8,192 nucleotides of DNA, taken from positions 1 through 8,192 of the forward strand of contig JAITBV010000014.1 in NCBI GenBank assembly GCA_031283395.1. Direction: 5' to 3'. The DNA is from Candidatus Adiutrix sp. GTDB lineage: Bacteria > Desulfobacterota > Desulfarculia > Adiutricales > Adiutricaceae. This document shows positions 1 through 5,837 of this stretch, piece by piece (positions within the stretch are counted from its first letter, which is position 1; each line of letters opens with the position of its first letter). The notes under the pieces are model-generated. The model saw only the letters and a program-made list of their open reading frames with translations, ran no database searches and was not told where the DNA came from. The translations under genes were made by a program, and so were the position numbers.

Positions 1-48
1 CACGGGCGGGGCCGCCACGGACGGGGCGGACTTACGGCCCGCCTCCAT
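1..48 (-). CDS. Probable MlaF-type ABC ATPase, N-terminal fragment only
   Basis: Only the first 16 codons are in the window, read from an ATG at 48 towards position 1, so no ATPase motif can be seen. The call is inferred from context: the gene lies just downstream of an MlaE-type permease on the same strand, where the partner ATPase (MlaF) is normally encoded. The visible peptide begins MEAGRK and is rich in Ala and Pro, as an extended N-terminus before a first beta strand might be. A second possible start is the ATG at 59, which overlaps the permease stop as ATGA. That frame gives an Arg/Pro-rich peptide that looks less protein-like. Neither start has a strong Shine-Dalgarno sequence. The function is a guess from position. 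Confidence 0.4.
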   Translation of the reverse strand, partial: MEAGRKSAPSVAAPPV

Positions 49-55
49 CGGTTTT

Positions 56-1216
56 TCATACGCCGACGACATAGAAAACCACCGCGAAGAGGCTGTCCAG
101 AATGGCTATGACCACGATGTTGGTCACCACCCCGCTGGTCGTGGCCTCGCCCACCGCGCCGGGGCCATCGCCGGCGGCCAGCCCCCTCTGGCAACCCACT
201 GCTCCAACCGTGAAGCCGAAGACGAAGGATTTGAAAAACCCGATGAGAAAAGTGGCCAGACTGACCTTTTCCACCGCCATCGACCAATAGGTGCCCGCTG
301 TGTATCCCAGACCCAGAAGCACCAGGCTGCCCCCGAATATCCCCACCAAGCAGGCGATCAGGGTCACCCCGGGGGTGGTGATCACCTGGGCCAGCACCCG
401 GGGCAGGGCCAATTCCCGCACCGGGGACAGGCCCATGGTGGTGAGGGCGTCAATTTCCTCGGCCACCCGCATAGCCCCCAGTTCGGCCGAAAAAGCCGAA
501 CCGGACCGGCCGGCCAGGACGATGGCGGCGATTAGCGGGCCCAACTCCCGCACCACGGACACACCCACCAAGGTGGCCACATAGATTTCCGCGCCGAAAA
601 TTCTGGTGATCATGGCTGCCTGGAAAGCTATGATCAGACCCACCAAAAAGGAAACCAGGGCGACAATGGGCACCGCGTTGATCCCGGACCGCTCGGCCAC
701 CACGGCCACGCCCCGCCAGTTGAAGCGCCAGGGCCGGATGACCAGACGCATAAACTCGGCCGTCAACTCGCCCAAAAAAAACGTCAGGGCCTTGAGGTCT
801 CGGGCCAGTCCCTCCGCCGACCGTCCCACCTCCTCCCAAAAAGAGACGCGGGCGGGTGCCGGGGGCAGGGACCCGCGCATGGCCCCCTGGGCCAGCCGGA
901 AAATGACCTCTAAACGGGGCGAGAGGCCGATCGTGGTCACTTGGAGGCCGACCTTCTCCGCCACCTCCCGGGCCGCTATTATTTGGGCCGAACCGTTAAG
1001 ATCAAGCGCGGTCAGACCTTTAAGGTCGAAAATCAGCCGCGCCCTCCCGGGCGGACGGCGGCTCAAAACCTCGCTGAAAGGCTGCCAGGCCCCGGCTTCA
1101 GTGGTAACGTCCAGAGGCCCGGCCAGTGACACGATGGTTTCCTGTCCGCGCTCCACCGCGGTCAGAACCAGCGTGGCGGAACCATCGGCCCTACTCGGGG
1201 AAGGCCCCGGGGGCAC
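56..1216 (-). CDS. mlaE: STAS-MlaE fusion: lipid-transport ABC permease with N-terminal STAS domain
   Basis: This is an inner-membrane permease of the MlaE family, which with an MlaF-type ATPase moves phospholipids or other hydrophobic molecules between inner membrane and periplasm. Residues about 15-115 form a STAS domain with the LTALDLNGSAQI stretch, equivalent to the separate MlaB protein of E. coli. After a linker, residues about 125-386 are the permease. It carries the conserved GRSGSAFSAELGAM and EEIDALTTMGLSPVREL signatures (about 236-270) and several hydrophobic segments (about 180-200, 217-235, 282-303, 322-342, 362-385). The GTG start at 1216 is supported by GGAG seven bases upstream. 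It overlaps the end of the upstream TctC-like gene by 26 bp, so the two are probably translationally coupled. At 386 residues it is far longer than the roughly 260 of E. coli MlaE, because of the fused STAS domain. The cargo cannot be told from sequence. Confidence 0.92.
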   Translation of the reverse strand: MPPGPSPSRADGSATLVLTAVERGQETIVSLAGPLDVTTEAGAWQPFSEVLSRRPPGRARLIFDLKGLTALDLNGSAQIIAAREVAEKVGLQVTTIGLSPRLEVIFRLAQGAMRGSLPPAPARVSFWEEVGRSAEGLARDLKALTFFLGELTAEFMRLVIRPWRFNWRGVAVVAERSGINAVPIVALVSFLVGLIIAFQAAMITRIFGAEIYVATLVGVSVVRELGPLIAAIVLAGRSGSAFSAELGAMRVAEEIDALTTMGLSPVRELALPRVLAQVITTPGVTLIACLVGIFGGSLVLLGLGYTAGTYWSMAVEKVSLATFLIGFFKSFVFGFTVGAVGCQRGLAAGDGPGAVGEATTSGVVTNIVVIAILDSLFAVVFYVVGV

Positions 1217-2198
1217 TTGAAGACTCCAGAAAGCCGAAATACTCCAGGAGTTTGGCCTGATTGGCGTATTCCTGGTCTAAAATGGCCCCCACCCCTTCGG
1301 AATCTTCCAAAAAAGGCAACAGGCCGGCTTCGGCCACCCTTTCGGCCACGGCCTTGAACCTCAAGGTATTGTTGATGGCGGTGGACAGACGGCTACGCAC
1401 CCGCCAGTTGACCTTGGCCGGCAGATAGAAAGCGCAGAAGGAGTTGACGGTCAAATTCAGACCCTGGCTCTTAAGGTTGGGCCAGCCTTCGGTCCCCAAA
1501 GGCTCCTCTTCACTCAAGACAACAAGCGCCTTGAATTCATCCCGCCGGGGATATATCTTGAAATCGGCCAGGGGCATCACCAGGGCCTCGGCCTGTCCTT
1601 CCAGGAGAACAGAGGGTTCGGAGCGGTCCACCACGGTCAGTTTCCAGGTGAAGCCGGCCTGCTTAGCCGCCTCCAGGGCCATCAGCACTCTCAAGTCCAC
1701 GGGCCCGTTCAGGCGGGCCAGGCGGGGCGGCGAAACATTCCGGCTGTTTTTCAGGCCTGCGGCCAGACTGCGGATATCCTCATAGGGGTAGTCCGACCGG
1801 ACTACAATGACGTAAACCACCCGCCAAGCCGTGGCCACGGGCGATATTTCCCCCCAGGTGTAAGGGGTGTAACCCTGGATGACCAGGTTGACGGCCGGAT
1901 CGTTGCCCAGGGCGGCCAGGACATAGCCATCCCCCCGGGCCAGGGCCACCGCGTTGGCCGCCAGAACACCCCCGCCTTCGGCCCTGCTTTCATAGCGGAC
2001 CGGCACACCCAGTTCCCGGCTCAACCGGGGCACCATGGCCCGCAAAAGAGATTCCTGGGGATCGGGCGCCATATCGTCCCAGGCCAGAGCGGGGGACATG
2101 GGGGAAACCAGGGTGAGGCCACGTTCCGGCCACTCGCCGAAAGCCGGAGCCGCCAGGGCCCAAAAGCAAAAAACCAGGAAGACCGCCGGACGCCTCAT
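1191..2198 (-). CDS. TctC/Bug-family periplasmic substrate-binding protein
   Basis: The 335-residue product has a Sec-type signal peptide: MRRPAV, a hydrophobic core to about residue 17, and a likely cut after AFG near residue 21. The mature part resembles the TctC/Bug family, whose members bind carboxylates or other small anions in the periplasm for tripartite tricarboxylate transporters. Family marks are EGGGVLAANAVALARGDGY (about 74-92, the usual GG..G..A...VA.A..DGY pattern), a VNLVIQGYTPY segment and the ISPVAT segment. The ATG at 2198 is chosen over a TTG at 2219 because AAGG sits just upstream and it gives a clean signal peptide. No TctA or TctB membrane partner is in the window. Instead the gene overlaps an MlaE permease gene, so it may serve that transporter or a signalling role. 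Family assignment is fairly sure; the ligand is unknown. Confidence 0.8.
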   Translation of the reverse strand: MRRPAVFLVFCFWALAAPAFGEWPERGLTLVSPMSPALAWDDMAPDPQESLLRAMVPRLSRELGVPVRYESRAEGGGVLAANAVALARGDGYVLAALGNDPAVNLVIQGYTPYTWGEISPVATAWRVVYVIVVRSDYPYEDIRSLAAGLKNSRNVSPPRLARLNGPVDLRVLMALEAAKQAGFTWKLTVVDRSEPSVLLEGQAEALVMPLADFKIYPRRDEFKALVVLSEEEPLGTEGWPNLKSQGLNLTVNSFCAFYLPAKVNWRVRSRLSTAINNTLRFKAVAERVAEAGLLPFLEDSEGVGAILDQEYANQAKLLEYFGFLESSSAPGAFPE

Positions 2199-2225
2199 GC
2201 CCCACCTTATACCGGACAATTCAAA

Positions 2226-2543
2226 TCAGGCCGCCCGTTCCGGGGTCAAAACGGCCGGGGCGTCCCCGGAAAGCCCGGCTTCGGCCAATTCTTCGGAGGA
2301 CAGGGCCTGGCGAAAAATTTCCAGCAGGTCGTCAAAAGGCTGAGTCCGGTCCATGATGATCCAGCGGCGGCCCCTTAAGAGGCAACTGCCTCCCTTCAGT
2401 TTCAATCCGGCGTAGCGCAAACGGCCGGTCGAAACCTTAAAACCGGCTCGCCGGGCCGCCGCCTCCAAGGCCTCCAGGGTCACCTTCTGCTTTTTGCTGT
2501 GGGGCGACCGGGTCTTCGGCCGCCGCGTTCCTCTTCCGGTCAT
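2226..2543 (-). CDS. Conserved-looking small basic protein of unknown function
   Basis: I do not recognise a named family. The 105-residue product starts with a very basic stretch (MTGRGTRRPKTRSPHSKKQK). A helical segment follows (about 21-36), then a compact core LKLKGGSCLLRGRRWIIMDR (about 47-66), and a second helix QPFDDLLEIFRQALSSEEL. The pattern of a Gly-Cys turn, basic beta hairpin, Met-Asp-Arg and acidic helix is reminiscent of short hypothetical proteins in other Deltaproteobacteria, but that is from memory. There is no signal peptide or membrane segment, so it is probably cytoplasmic. The ATG at 2543 is preferred to an upstream start at 2576 because GAGG lies six bases before it. It lies 41 bp after the TPR gene and 27 bp before the TctC-like gene, so it is probably cotranscribed with both. 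Confidence 0.72.
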   Translation of the reverse strand: MTGRGTRRPKTRSPHSKKQKVTLEALEAAARRAGFKVSTGRLRYAGLKLKGGSCLLRGRRWIIMDRTQPFDDLLEIFRQALSSEELAEAGLSGDAPAVLTPERAA

Positions 2544-2584
2544 CCGTTTCCTCACTTCCGGGCGGCAGCCCCTCAAGCCGAGGG

Positions 2585-3346
2585 CTACGCTTCCCCTTCC
2601 GGGGCCGCCTCTTCCCCTTTTTCCAGAGCGACCTTGAGTTTCAGAGCCGGCCCCAACTCGGGATTCAAGGCCAAGGCCTGATCCAGAAAGTCGCTGGCCT
2701 TGGCCTGGTCACCGCTTTCGTAGGCGGCCCGGGCTATGTTGAAAAGAAGGTTTTCATCGTCAGTCCCCATCATCGTCCGGGCTTTCTCATAAAAATCAAT
2801 GGCCTGGCCGTACAGCTGTAGGGACAGGAGTTCACGGCCCAAGTCGTTGAAGAAGTGCTTGTTCTCCGGGGCCATGATGTTGTCCTGGTGGGCCAGCCGG
2901 CTGAATATTTCCGCGGCCTTGACCAAATCGCCGGTTTCCAGGTAGACCTTGCCCAGGCCGAAATTGGCCCGCACATTCTCCTGGTCGGCCTTCAAAGCTT
3001 TGAAATATTCGTATTCGGCGCTGTTCAGCTCTTTGCGCTCCACATGTTTTTCGGCTATGGCGACATGCTTTTCAGCGGTGAGCTGGGCCGGGGTTTTCGG
3101 CTCCTTGAATTTTTCCGGCTCATAGGTGAAGCGTTTGAGAAACTCATCTAAGGGGATATTCTCCTTGAGGGGAAGAGTATGTCCGTCCATATCCAGAATC
3201 TGGACGGTCATCGTCTTGTCATCAAGCTGGACGCACTGGTAATAATCAACCACCGTCTGCTTGCGGGCGGTACTCATGGTGCCTATCGACTGGACCTTGG
3301 TCTCGGAATAGACCCCTGGCATGATATTGACTTTAATAGTGACCAT
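2585..3346 (-). CDS. Cytoplasmic TPR-repeat protein with a small N-terminal domain
   Basis: The 253-residue protein has two parts. Residues 1-80 are a mixed, beta-rich region (MVTIKVNIMPGVYSETKV through QILDMDGHTLPLKENIPLDEFLKRF) that I cannot assign. Residues about 90-235 hold roughly four tetratricopeptide repeats, with recognisable units at RANFGLGKVYLETGDLVKAA (127-145), NDLGRELLSLQLYGQAIDFY (167-186) and LFNIARAAYESGDQAKASDF (201-220), the last ending in LALNPE. TPRs normally mediate protein-protein contacts. There is no signal peptide, so it is probably a cytoplasmic scaffold or adaptor with an unknown partner. The tail is acidic and low complexity (EKGEEAAPEGEA). The ATG at 3346 has only a weak purine-rich leader (AGAAG). 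It lies 65 bp downstream of the cupin gene, the largest gap in the block. Confidence 0.85.
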   Translation of the reverse strand: MVTIKVNIMPGVYSETKVQSIGTMSTARKQTVVDYYQCVQLDDKTMTVQILDMDGHTLPLKENIPLDEFLKRFTYEPEKFKEPKTPAQLTAEKHVAIAEKHVERKELNSAEYEYFKALKADQENVRANFGLGKVYLETGDLVKAAEIFSRLAHQDNIMAPENKHFFNDLGRELLSLQLYGQAIDFYEKARTMMGTDDENLLFNIARAAYESGDQAKASDFLDQALALNPELGPALKLKVALEKGEEAAPEGEA

Positions 3347-3411
3347 GGCTTCTTCTCTTCAGTTGTCGAGGGGCCATCTTAAGAGCCGGCCCGAATTCAA
3401 GGCGCCGGGCT

Positions 3412-3765
3412 TCAGCCGGCAATGACGGCGGTGAAGACCAGGGGCTCCTGGCCGATATTGGCCAGTCCGTGGCCTTCGCCCTTACGGGTCATAGTCACAT
3501 CGCCCGGGCCCACTTCGGCGGTCTGGCCGTCGTTGCGGGTATACCGGCCCTGTCCCTGGTTGATGATATATATCTCCTCGTCCTCCTGATGGACATGGAA
3601 ACCGACCGAAGACCCCACGGGCAGGGTCATTTCCCCGATCATTTTGAAAGCGGTCCGTTCCGGCCGTTTATCCGCGCTGAAAGGGTGGCGGCCGCGGACC
3701 TCCCCCTCGCCGCCCTGGGCTTTCTGGCGCACGTTTTCCACTTTGTCCTTGGCGAAAAAGATCAT
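3412..3765 (-). CDS. Small single-domain cupin protein
   Basis: The 117-residue product is a single cupin beta-barrel. Motif 1 is GSSVGFHVHQEDEEIYIINQ (51-70), giving the metal ligands His57, His59 and probably Glu63 or Glu64. Motif 2 is GPGDVTMTRKGEGHGLAN (86-103), with His99 as the fourth ligand; the usual Pro of PxG is replaced. Metal binding therefore looks intact. Small cupins of this type include enzymes, sugar-binding proteins and sensors, and nothing here picks one substrate. The ATG at 3765 has a good leader (AGGAAG about seven bases upstream). It lies 17 bp after the YggU gene and is probably in the same transcript. The first 30 residues are polar and outside the barrel. Confidence 0.88.
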   Translation of the reverse strand: MIFFAKDKVENVRQKAQGGEGEVRGRHPFSADKRPERTAFKMIGEMTLPVGSSVGFHVHQEDEEIYIINQGQGRYTRNDGQTAEVGPGDVTMTRKGEGHGLANIGQEPLVFTAVIAG

Positions 3766-3782
3766 GGTTCTCTTCCTTTCGT

Positions 3783-4100
3783 TTATTCCGGATCCCGGGG
3801 GGCCCCGGAGCCAGACAGACGGTCCTTCAGGCGTCGGTGCGCTTCCTCCTCGGTCAGCCCCAGAACGACCACCACTTTGCGGCGGCTGGCGGCCCCGGCC
3901 GCCAGACTCAGGCGGCTGACGCTTAAATCCAACTGCCCGGCCAGGAACTTAAGGAGAGCCAGGTTGGCCGCCCCGGCCGCGGGCGGGGCCGCGATGCGGA
4001 CCTTCAAATCCCGGCCCTGCCAGCCCACCAGGGCATCGGCCCGGGCCCGGGGCGAAAGCAACACCGCCAGACGGCAACCGGACAGCGGCCCGGCCGTCAA
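3783..4100 (-). CDS. yggU: YggU / DUF167 family protein
   Basis: The 105-residue protein matches the DUF167 (YggU) family, a small alpha/beta fold of unknown biochemical role that is very often encoded beside yggT. Diagnostic stretches are LLSPRARADALVGWQGRDLK (14-33), VRIAAPPAAGAANLALLKFL (34-53, the family's AAPP.G.AN..L..FL signature), and the SLAAGAASRRKVVVV strand (65-79). The start is a TTG at 4100 whose last bases overlap the yggT stop (TTGA). This suggests translational coupling, and no ATG exists nearby in frame. The C-terminal dozen residues (SGSGAPRDPE) are polar and probably disordered. Family is sure; function is not known. Confidence 0.9.
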   Translation of the reverse strand: MTAGPLSGCRLAVLLSPRARADALVGWQGRDLKVRIAAPPAAGAANLALLKFLAGQLDLSVSRLSLAAGAASRRKVVVVLGLTEEEAHRRLKDRLSGSGAPRDPE

Positions 4101-4750
4101 AATCCGGCTCTTTGAAGCAGGGCCACGGCCAGAGAGCCCAAGACCACGTACTGCAAGAGGAGCAGGATAAGCAAAAAAACCAGGGGCCGGAAATCCAGCC
4201 CGCCCGGACCGGGGGGAAAGGCCCGGCGCAACGGAGCCAGAAGGGGCTCGGTCAGACTGAAAACGATCTGCACTATGATGTTATAGGGCGAAGGCCGGAC
4301 CAGGGACATCAAAAGCCGAAGGAACATAAGGATAATGACCAGCCAGGCCAGGGATCGAAGAAGGCTCAGGAGCTCCCAGGCCGCCAGGGCGAAAAAAAGC
4401 GCGGAGGCCGGCGCGCCCGTCCCCAGGCCTTCGAGCCACCGCCCCAGAACCACGCCGGCGAACCGGATGACGATGATGGCCAGCACCGGGGAAAAATCCA
4501 GCCCACCCAGGGTCAGGGGCATCAGACGCCGGGCCCGGATCAGCACCGGGTCCGTGGCCCGGGCCAGAAACCGCATCAGGGGGCTGTGGGGGCTGGGATT
4601 GATCCAGGTCAGGGCCACCCTGAGAATGACCACCCAAATATAAACGATGGACCCGTATTGGATCACCTGACCCAGGGTAATCAGAATCAAATTGGGGGCG
4701 ACAACCGGTAAGGGTCTCTCCTGGTCAAACCTGGTCGAATTTTTGCCCAT
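4097..4750 (-). CDS. yggT: YggT-family integral membrane protein with two YggT repeats
   Basis: The 217-residue membrane protein has two copies of the YggT unit. Repeat 1 (about 30-103) has YIWVVILRVALTWINPSP followed by TDPVLIRARRLMP and GGLDFSPVLAIIVI. Repeat 2 (about 133-205) has LMFLRLLMSLVRPSP, TEPLLAPLRRAFP and GGLDFRPLVFLLIL. Each repeat is helix, RPSP/NPSP turn, amphipathic segment, GGLDF, helix. E. coli YggT has the same two-repeat plan; proposed roles include osmotic tolerance and envelope or division functions, none settled. It heads the minus-strand block and overlaps yggU. The ATG at 4750 lacks a clear Shine-Dalgarno sequence and sits inside a TATAAT box just after a GC-rich hairpin, so the true start is uncertain. 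A TTG at 4690, still before the first helix, is an alternative. Confidence 0.9.
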   Translation of the reverse strand: MGKNSTRFDQERPLPVVAPNLILITLGQVIQYGSIVYIWVVILRVALTWINPSPHSPLMRFLARATDPVLIRARRLMPLTLGGLDFSPVLAIIVIRFAGVVLGRWLEGLGTGAPASALFFALAAWELLSLLRSLAWLVIILMFLRLLMSLVRPSPYNIIVQIVFSLTEPLLAPLRRAFPPGPGGLDFRPLVFLLILLLLQYVVLGSLAVALLQRAGF

Positions 4751-4854
4751 TATAACGCCCCCGGGGCGTTTTTTCCAGTCTGGTTTTTTGACCGGGGCTA
4801 AATTAAATTATGGCAAATCCAGACTGCCTCCCGGACGGGAAAAGGAGCCTAGGC
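4751..4854. promoter_or_regulatory. Divergent intergenic region between yggT and the ferredoxin gene
   Basis: This 104-bp gap must hold the start signals for both directions unless transcription enters from elsewhere. Leftward, TATAAT at 4754-4749 with TGGAAA 17 bp upstream (4777-4772) is a fair sigma70-type match, but it overlaps the annotated yggT ATG. Rightward, TTGACC at 4788-4793 is a plausible -35 and is followed by an AT-rich stretch (4799-4811). No hexamer at the right distance matches TATAAT well. AGGAG at 4843-4847 is the ribosome site that fixes the ferredoxin start at 4855. The region also contains GC hairpins with T-tracts, listed separately. Confidence 0.4.
4754..4774 (+). terminator. 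Rho-independent terminator-like hairpin, plus-strand orientation
   Basis: A perfect inverted repeat AACGCCC / GGGCGTT (7-bp stem, 3-base loop, 4754-4770) runs straight into TTTT, making six T in a row. This is a textbook intrinsic terminator shape for rightward transcripts. A second small inverted repeat CCAG-T-CTGG (4775-4783) followed by six T comes next. No plus-strand gene lies to the left, so what it would terminate is unclear; it may block antisense transcription from yggT. Read leftward, the same hairpin would sit just before the yggT start codon. Confidence 0.4.
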
Positions 4855-5463
4855 ATGACCAGCACCAGAAATATCCTTGAGATCGATGAAAGCAAGTGCG
4901 ACGGCTGCGGGCAATGCCTGGGCGGCTGCGCCGAAGGGGCCCTGGCCCTGGTCAACGGCAAAGCCAGACTGATCAGCGACAACTACTGCGACGGGCTGGG
5001 CGCCTGCCTGGGCCAATGCCCCGCCGGGGCCCTTACGATCATCCAGCGCCCGGCCCCGGCCTTCACCGGCCCGGCCCCGGGCCTGGCTTCCTGGCCCATC
5101 CAGTTGCGCCTGGTCTCGCCCACGGCCTCGGCCTTCGGAAGCGAGGTCCTGGTGCTGGCCGCGGATTGCTCCGCCTTTGTCGGCCGGTCTTTCCGGGAAC
5201 TCTTTCTCAGCGAGGGCCGTCCCCTTTTGATCGCCTGCCCCAAGCTGGACGACTTCCAGGACAATCTCAAGGCCCTGACCGAAATCCTGAAGGCCAACCC
5301 CGGGATCTCGGAAATCAGGCTGCCCCTGATGAGCGTTCCCTGCTGCGGCGGCCTGGGCCGCCTGGCCGCCGAATCCGCCCGGGAAGCCGGGCGGGCCGGG
5401 CTCAGGCTGCGCATCTGGATAGTCAGCCTGGATGGTGACATCCGGGAGGAAATCATTCGCTAA
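4855..5463 (+). CDS. 4Fe-4S ferredoxin-domain protein with CPKLD and VPCCGG motifs
   Basis: The 202-residue cytoplasmic protein begins with a two-cluster ferredoxin-like domain. The first motif is complete: Cys15, Cys18, Cys21 and Cys25 (CDGCGQCLGGC). The second (CDGLGACLGQCP) has Cys45, Cys51 and Cys55, but Leu48 replaces the expected second cysteine. The rest (about 80-202) is an alpha/beta-looking region with further conserved-looking cysteines: Cys105 in AADCSAF, Cys128 in IACPKLDDF, and Cys163/Cys164 in VPCCGGL. This architecture occurs in a family of anaerobe ferredoxin-like proteins of undefined function, likely electron transfer or redox sensing. The ATG at 4855 is chosen because AGGAG lies seven bases upstream; an earlier ATG at 4810 has no such site. 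The small zinc-ribbon gene follows 42 bp later and may be cotranscribed. Confidence 0.87.
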   Translation: MTSTRNILEIDESKCDGCGQCLGGCAEGALALVNGKARLISDNYCDGLGACLGQCPAGALTIIQRPAPAFTGPAPGLASWPIQLRLVSPTASAFGSEVLVLAADCSAFVGRSFRELFLSEGRPLLIACPKLDDFQDNLKALTEILKANPGISEIRLPLMSVPCCGGLGRLAAESAREAGRAGLRLRIWIVSLDGDIREEIIR

Positions 5464-5467
5464 AGGA

Positions 5468-5489
5468 CGCCGGCGGCGCTTTGTTTTTT
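5468..5489 (+). terminator. Weak terminator or attenuator after the ferredoxin gene
   Basis: A short GC stem, CGCC (5468-5471) with GGCG (5475-5478) and a three-base loop, is followed by CTTTGTTTTTT. The stem has only four pairs, so termination would be partial at best. It lies between the ferredoxin stop and the ribosome site of the zinc-ribbon gene, where it could lower expression of the second gene. Confidence 0.3.
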
Positions 5490-5505
5490 AATCAGGGAGG
5501 TTTTT

Positions 5506-5796
5506 ATGGCCGTCACCATGTGCCCGGGACAAAACACCGCCTTTTGGCGGCCCGGTGACATTTTTGATATAGTTTGCCCGAACTGCGGGTCCCCGGTGGA
5601 ATTCTTCAAGGATGAGGCCAGGCGCCGCTGCCCCGGCTGCGGGCATATTTTCGTCAACCCCAAATTGAATGAAGGCTGCGCCAAGTGGTGCCAATTCGCC
5701 GAAAAATGCCTGGGGGTGAACCCGGAAGTCCATAAGGATCCCCAAAAGGGAAACGCCAGGGGCCGGGCTCGAAAAAAACAACTAAAAAACAAGTGA
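5506..5796 (+). CDS. Small zinc-ribbon protein with eight cysteines
   Basis: The 96-residue protein has a clear rubredoxin-like zinc ribbon: CPNCG (Cys24, Cys27) and CPGCG (Cys42, Cys45), spaced as one four-cysteine Zn site. Four more cysteines are present: Cys6 in the opening CPGQNTAFWRPGDIFD, and Cys58, Cys62 and Cys68 in GCAKWCQFAEKCLG. These could bind a second metal or cluster. The conserved look of the N-terminal CPGQ..FW.PGDIF and C-terminal C..WC..A..CLG suggests a real family; I recall similar proteins in Deltaproteobacteria, but the function is not known to me. The C-terminus (RGRARKKQLKNK) is strongly basic and may bind nucleic acid. GGGAGG at 5495-5500, five bases before the ATG, makes the start certain. 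It lies 42 bp behind the ferredoxin gene. Confidence 0.88.
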   Translation: MAVTMCPGQNTAFWRPGDIFDIVCPNCGSPVEFFKDEARRRCPGCGHIFVNPKLNEGCAKWCQFAEKCLGVNPEVHKDPQKGNARGRARKKQLKNK

Positions 5797-5837
5797 GGAC
5801 CGAGAGGGGGCTGGATCGGTGCCCGCCTAATCCTCAC
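5781..5837 (-). terminator. Candidate terminator for the NlpC/P60 gene
   Basis: On the minus strand GTGAGGA (5837-5831) overlaps the last codons of the lipoprotein gene. It can pair with TCCTCAC (5799-5793), followed by TTGTTTTTTAGT. The stem is a perfect 7 bp but the loop is 31 bases, with only a small inner CCGA/TCGG helix (5800-5803 with 5816-5819). It sits between two convergent genes, where a terminator is expected. Confidence 0.38.

Noticed and set aside
3347..3411. Terminator between the cupin and TPR genes
   Set aside because: GC-rich inverted repeats (GCCCG/CGGGC) occur but no T-tract follows on the minus strand.
3469..4170. Plus-strand open frame of 233 codons across the cupin and YggU genes
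   Set aside because: It lies opposite two well-supported genes, and its translation is Arg/Pro-rich without a domain pattern.
4112..4711. Plus-strand open frame of 199 codons opposite yggT
   Set aside because: The Gln/Gly/Pro-rich translation is what a hydrophobic membrane gene gives when read antisense; yggT has two clear repeats.
4788..4814. Full promoter for the ferredoxin gene with TTGACC as -35
   Set aside because: No -10 hexamer at 15-19 bp matches TATAAT at more than about three positions, so I kept it only as a mention in the intergenic entry.
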